Shown in pieces: positions 5,763 through 7,595 of a DNA stretch of 7,595 nt. The notes under the pieces were generated by a model, which saw only the letters and a list, made by a program, of their open reading frames with translations, had not been told where the DNA came from and did not search any database. The stretch's first letter is position 1. Each line of letters starts with the position of its first letter. The DNA comes from Bacillota bacterium (GTDB taxonomy: Bacteria > Bacillota > Dethiobacteria > DTU022). The stretch lies in assembly GCA_012510325.1 (NCBI GenBank), contig JAAZIG010000280.1:1-7595 (forward strand), read 5' to 3'. The position numbers and the translations under genes are program-made.

Positions 5763-7319
5763 ATGATAGCTTTTTACCTTCAGGATAATTTTTTCTCCCA
5801 AATCTCCCACTTGCTAATTTCAACGGGCAAACAGTATCTGCTCAGCCCCGGCCCTGAAAACAAAGTGTTGTTATGGGAAGGAACCGGCACTGCCTGGGAA
5901 AAACCCCGCCCCCTGCCGCTGCTGCAGGAAAGGCTCTGCGCCACTCTGGACAAGAATCTCATCCCCCACCTGGTGACCATGAGCCAGGGCCACTTTTATC
6001 ATCTAACCGTTTTGGATGATAAGGAAAGGGAACCCCCTCCTCCCTTCTACAGGGATAAAAACAAGCAGTGTCACCATTTTTTGCTAGCCGGTGACCGCCA
6101 GGACACCTTGCACCTGATCCACTCGGCTGTCGACCGCGCTGCGAAGCGCTGGTGGCTGATGCACCACCGCTGCCACAGCGGCACCTGGGAAGAGCCGCAG
6201 GTGATCGACTTTGGCCCGGGAAGCCGCGAAAAGCAGAGCGCCCTGACAATCGATGACCGCGATTGTCTGCACCTGCTCTACCGCAGCAACAGTGCCGGTC
6301 AGGATGAGCTGTCCTACCGACAATTTGATCCTGACGCCGCCTCCTGGAGCAAGGCCGAGATAATCTCCAATTCCCCCGGCGCAGCGCACCCCTCTCTGGC
6401 AGCCGACGAGAATCAGAACTTGCACCTGCTCTGGAGCAGCGCAGTTGATGACAAACATTATATCTTTTACCGTTTCAGGGGCGGACCGGGCTGGAAATCA
6501 AGAGGATGGGCGCCGGAAACAGCGATCTCCCCGGCAGCGGCAGAACCGCCTTTCCCTTTCTTCAGCCGCCTCTCAGGAGAGCTGCTGCTCTCCTGGCTGG
6601 AAAAGAAGACCCTCTTTCGTTACCGTTTCTCCGGAGACCACTGGGAACAGATGGCGGAGCAGCATTTCGAAAAACCGCAACTCGTCCGCTGCTCCTCCTT
6701 CAGTCTGGAGGGAACCCCCTTGCACTACTGGATCGCAGCAGAGAGCGGCAGGCAGGGGACGGACACCCTCGGCGACGCCCTTCTGCCGGCCTGCGGATAT
6801 GACGATCTGGAGGGCGATCTTTCCAGACTTAACCGCTATTCAGGGAAGGTGTTTCAACGAATGGAAGATCTCTCCACCGACAAAGAGCAGCTTGAGGAAG
6901 AGCTCCGCTCAAAGCACCGGGAGATGTTCCACCTTTCCCGGCAAAATGATCAACAGGTCCGCCTGCTCCGGGAAAACCTGAAGGGCAAAGAAGCGGAGCT
7001 GCAGAAGCTGCAGCAGGAACTAGCGCAGATTATCGATAACCTGAAGAAAAAAAATGAACAGACCCGGCAAACCCGGGAAACCGAGAGAAAGCGCTTCCGC
7101 AGCGTTCAACAAGAGCACAACATGAAGATCCGCCGGCTGGAAAATGAGCTGTCGGCAAAAGACAAAATCATTGCCCGCCTGGAGCTGCGTGAACGCGAAC
7201 AGCTTGCCCTGATGGAGCAGCTCCGCCAGGAAAATGAGAAACTGAAGCCCAAACAGGGGGCGATCCGCCGGAACTTCAAAAAACTACGGGAGCAGCTGTT
7301 TCCCTCGAAAAAACGATAA
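5763..7319 (+). CDS. Hypothetical protein: propeller-like repeats plus C-terminal coiled coil
   Basis: Unrecognised 518-residue protein. Residues about 20-340 contain imperfect repeats of about 50 residues. Each has a hydrophobic strand (YLLS 25, YHLTV 79, LHLIH 116, LHLLY 169, LHLLW 220, LLLSW 274, LHYWI 320). Most are followed 21-26 residues later by a G/A-x-W turn (W45, W142, W195, W244, W294). The turns GTAWEKP, GTWEEP and SWSKAE recall the Asp-box/BNR turns of beta-propellers, so a six- or seven-bladed propeller is likely. Residues about 345-505 are highly charged, rich in Glu, Lys, Arg, Gln and Leu, with heptad-like spacing: a long coiled coil, broken near KPKQG (495-499). The tail (RRNFKKLREQLFPSKKR) is basic. 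No signal peptide or membrane segment is seen, so it is presumably cytoplasmic. There are no sialidase catalytic landmarks I can identify. It diverges from the Cys-rich gene and converges on an ABC transporter gene. A binding or scaffolding role is inference. Confidence 0.85.
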   Translation: MIAFYLQDNFFSQISHLLISTGKQYLLSPGPENKVLLWEGTGTAWEKPRPLPLLQERLCATLDKNLIPHLVTMSQGHFYHLTVLDDKEREPPPPFYRDKNKQCHHFLLAGDRQDTLHLIHSAVDRAAKRWWLMHHRCHSGTWEEPQVIDFGPGSREKQSALTIDDRDCLHLLYRSNSAGQDELSYRQFDPDAASWSKAEIISNSPGAAHPSLAADENQNLHLLWSSAVDDKHYIFYRFRGGPGWKSRGWAPETAISPAAAEPPFPFFSRLSGELLLSWLEKKTLFRYRFSGDHWEQMAEQHFEKPQLVRCSSFSLEGTPLHYWIAAESGRQGTDTLGDALLPACGYDDLEGDLSRLNRYSGKVFQRMEDLSTDKEQLEEELRSKHREMFHLSRQNDQQVRLLRENLKGKEAELQKLQQELAQIIDNLKKKNEQTRQTRETERKRFRSVQQEHNMKIRRLENELSAKDKIIARLELREREQLALMEQLRQENEKLKPKQGAIRRNFKKLREQLFPSKKR

Positions 7320-7338
7320 GCCGGCGGGCAGCTGTTTT

Positions 7339-7371
7339 CTCAAGTGGCCTGCTCAAGTGGCCCGCTTAAAG
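7339..7371. repeat. Short 13-base tandem repeat in convergent intergenic region
   Basis: CTCAAGTGGCCTG (7339-7351) is followed by CTCAAGTGGCCCG (7352-7364), identical except at position 12, and by a degraded third copy beginning CTTAAAGG. It lies in the 173-base gap (7320-7492) between convergent genes. The gap also has a bulged GC-rich hairpin (7454-7461 with 7475-7481) but no T run next to it, so no terminator is called for either gene. Confidence 0.6.
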
Positions 7372-7492
7372 GTTTTCACAGGCTGCGGTGCCCCCATGGA
7401 CGATGAACACCGCCCCTGATTTCCCCAACCCCGTTCTTCCGGATCTTGAAGATGCCTGGGGGGCCCCTTCCCGACCCCGGCTCGCTTAACAC

Positions 7493-7595
7493 TCAGCCGG
7501 CTATTTCAAACTGGCTGTTGTACAGGTCCGCATAAAAGCCATTTTGGGCGAGCAGCCCGGCATGCGTACCCTGCTCAACGATAGCACCCTCATGC
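7493..7595 (-). CDS. ABC transporter ATP-binding/permease protein, C-terminal fragment
   Basis: The last 33 codons of a minus-strand gene are present; the rest lies beyond the right edge. The visible protein, HEGAIVEQGTHAGLLAQN followed by GFYADLYNSQFEIAG, matches the extreme C-terminus of MsbA/LmrA-type half-transporters. There the strand G-x-I-V-E-x-G-T-H and the final helix FY-x-x-L-Y-x-x-Q-F follow the H-loop of the nucleotide-binding domain. In this family the N-terminal half is a six-helix membrane domain and the pump works as a dimer in the cytoplasmic membrane. The substrate cannot be told from this end. The gene converges on the propeller/coiled-coil gene, and no clear terminator follows its TGA (7493-7495). 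Confidence 0.9.
   Translation of the reverse strand, partial: HEGAIVEQGTHAGLLAQNGFYADLYNSQFEIAG

Noticed and set aside
7403..7489. A 28-codon plus-strand open frame from the ATG at 7403
   Set aside because: It has no ribosome-binding site, no recognisable sequence, and a composition expected of GC-rich intergenic DNA.

Overview
The window reads as part of a chromosome from a Gram-positive, spore-forming member of the class Clostridia (Bacillota). Three observations support this. The alr-mazE-mazF block has the same order as in Bacillus and its relatives, and the MazF is very close to B. subtilis EndoA. Ribosome-binding sites are strong AGGAGG types. A Cys-rich gene carries a promoter-like sequence resembling those of mother-cell sporulation sigma factors. 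The coding DNA is GC-rich by eye, with short intergenic gaps. I cannot name the species.

Layout: six genes on the minus strand are read right to left from 5544 to 1: a Cys-rich hypothetical protein (4837-5544), hom (3431-4723), thrB (2489-3415), alr (1157-2329), mazE (762-1034) and mazF (406-762). They are followed by the N-terminal part of a peptidase C26 / class I glutamine-amidotransferase-like gene cut by the left edge (1-306). One gene lies on the plus strand (5763-7319): an unrecognised 518-residue protein with a propeller-like repeat region and a long C-terminal coiled coil. At the right edge (7493-7595, minus) is the last 33 codons of an ABC transporter ATPase/permease.

How the parts fit: hom and thrB, 15 bases apart, make O-phosphohomoserine from aspartate semialdehyde. 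No thrC (threonine synthase) or aspartokinase lies in the window. hom has a good sigma-A promoter with an extended -10 element. A rho-independent terminator just upstream insulates it from the Cys-rich gene. alr supplies D-alanine for peptidoglycan. It is followed by the MazEF (EndoAI/EndoA) toxin-antitoxin pair, whose two genes overlap by one base.

The accessory part is 4837-7319, where the Cys-rich gene and the propeller/coiled-coil gene diverge from a 218-base spacer. The minus-strand side of that spacer has a CACC / CATACAAT arrangement like a sigma-K/sigma-E promoter. With the protein's composition, this suggests a spore-coat or other mother-cell role. That is an inference, and the propeller/coiled-coil protein has no assigned function. 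I found no rRNA, tRNA, CRISPR array, insertion sequence or riboswitch.
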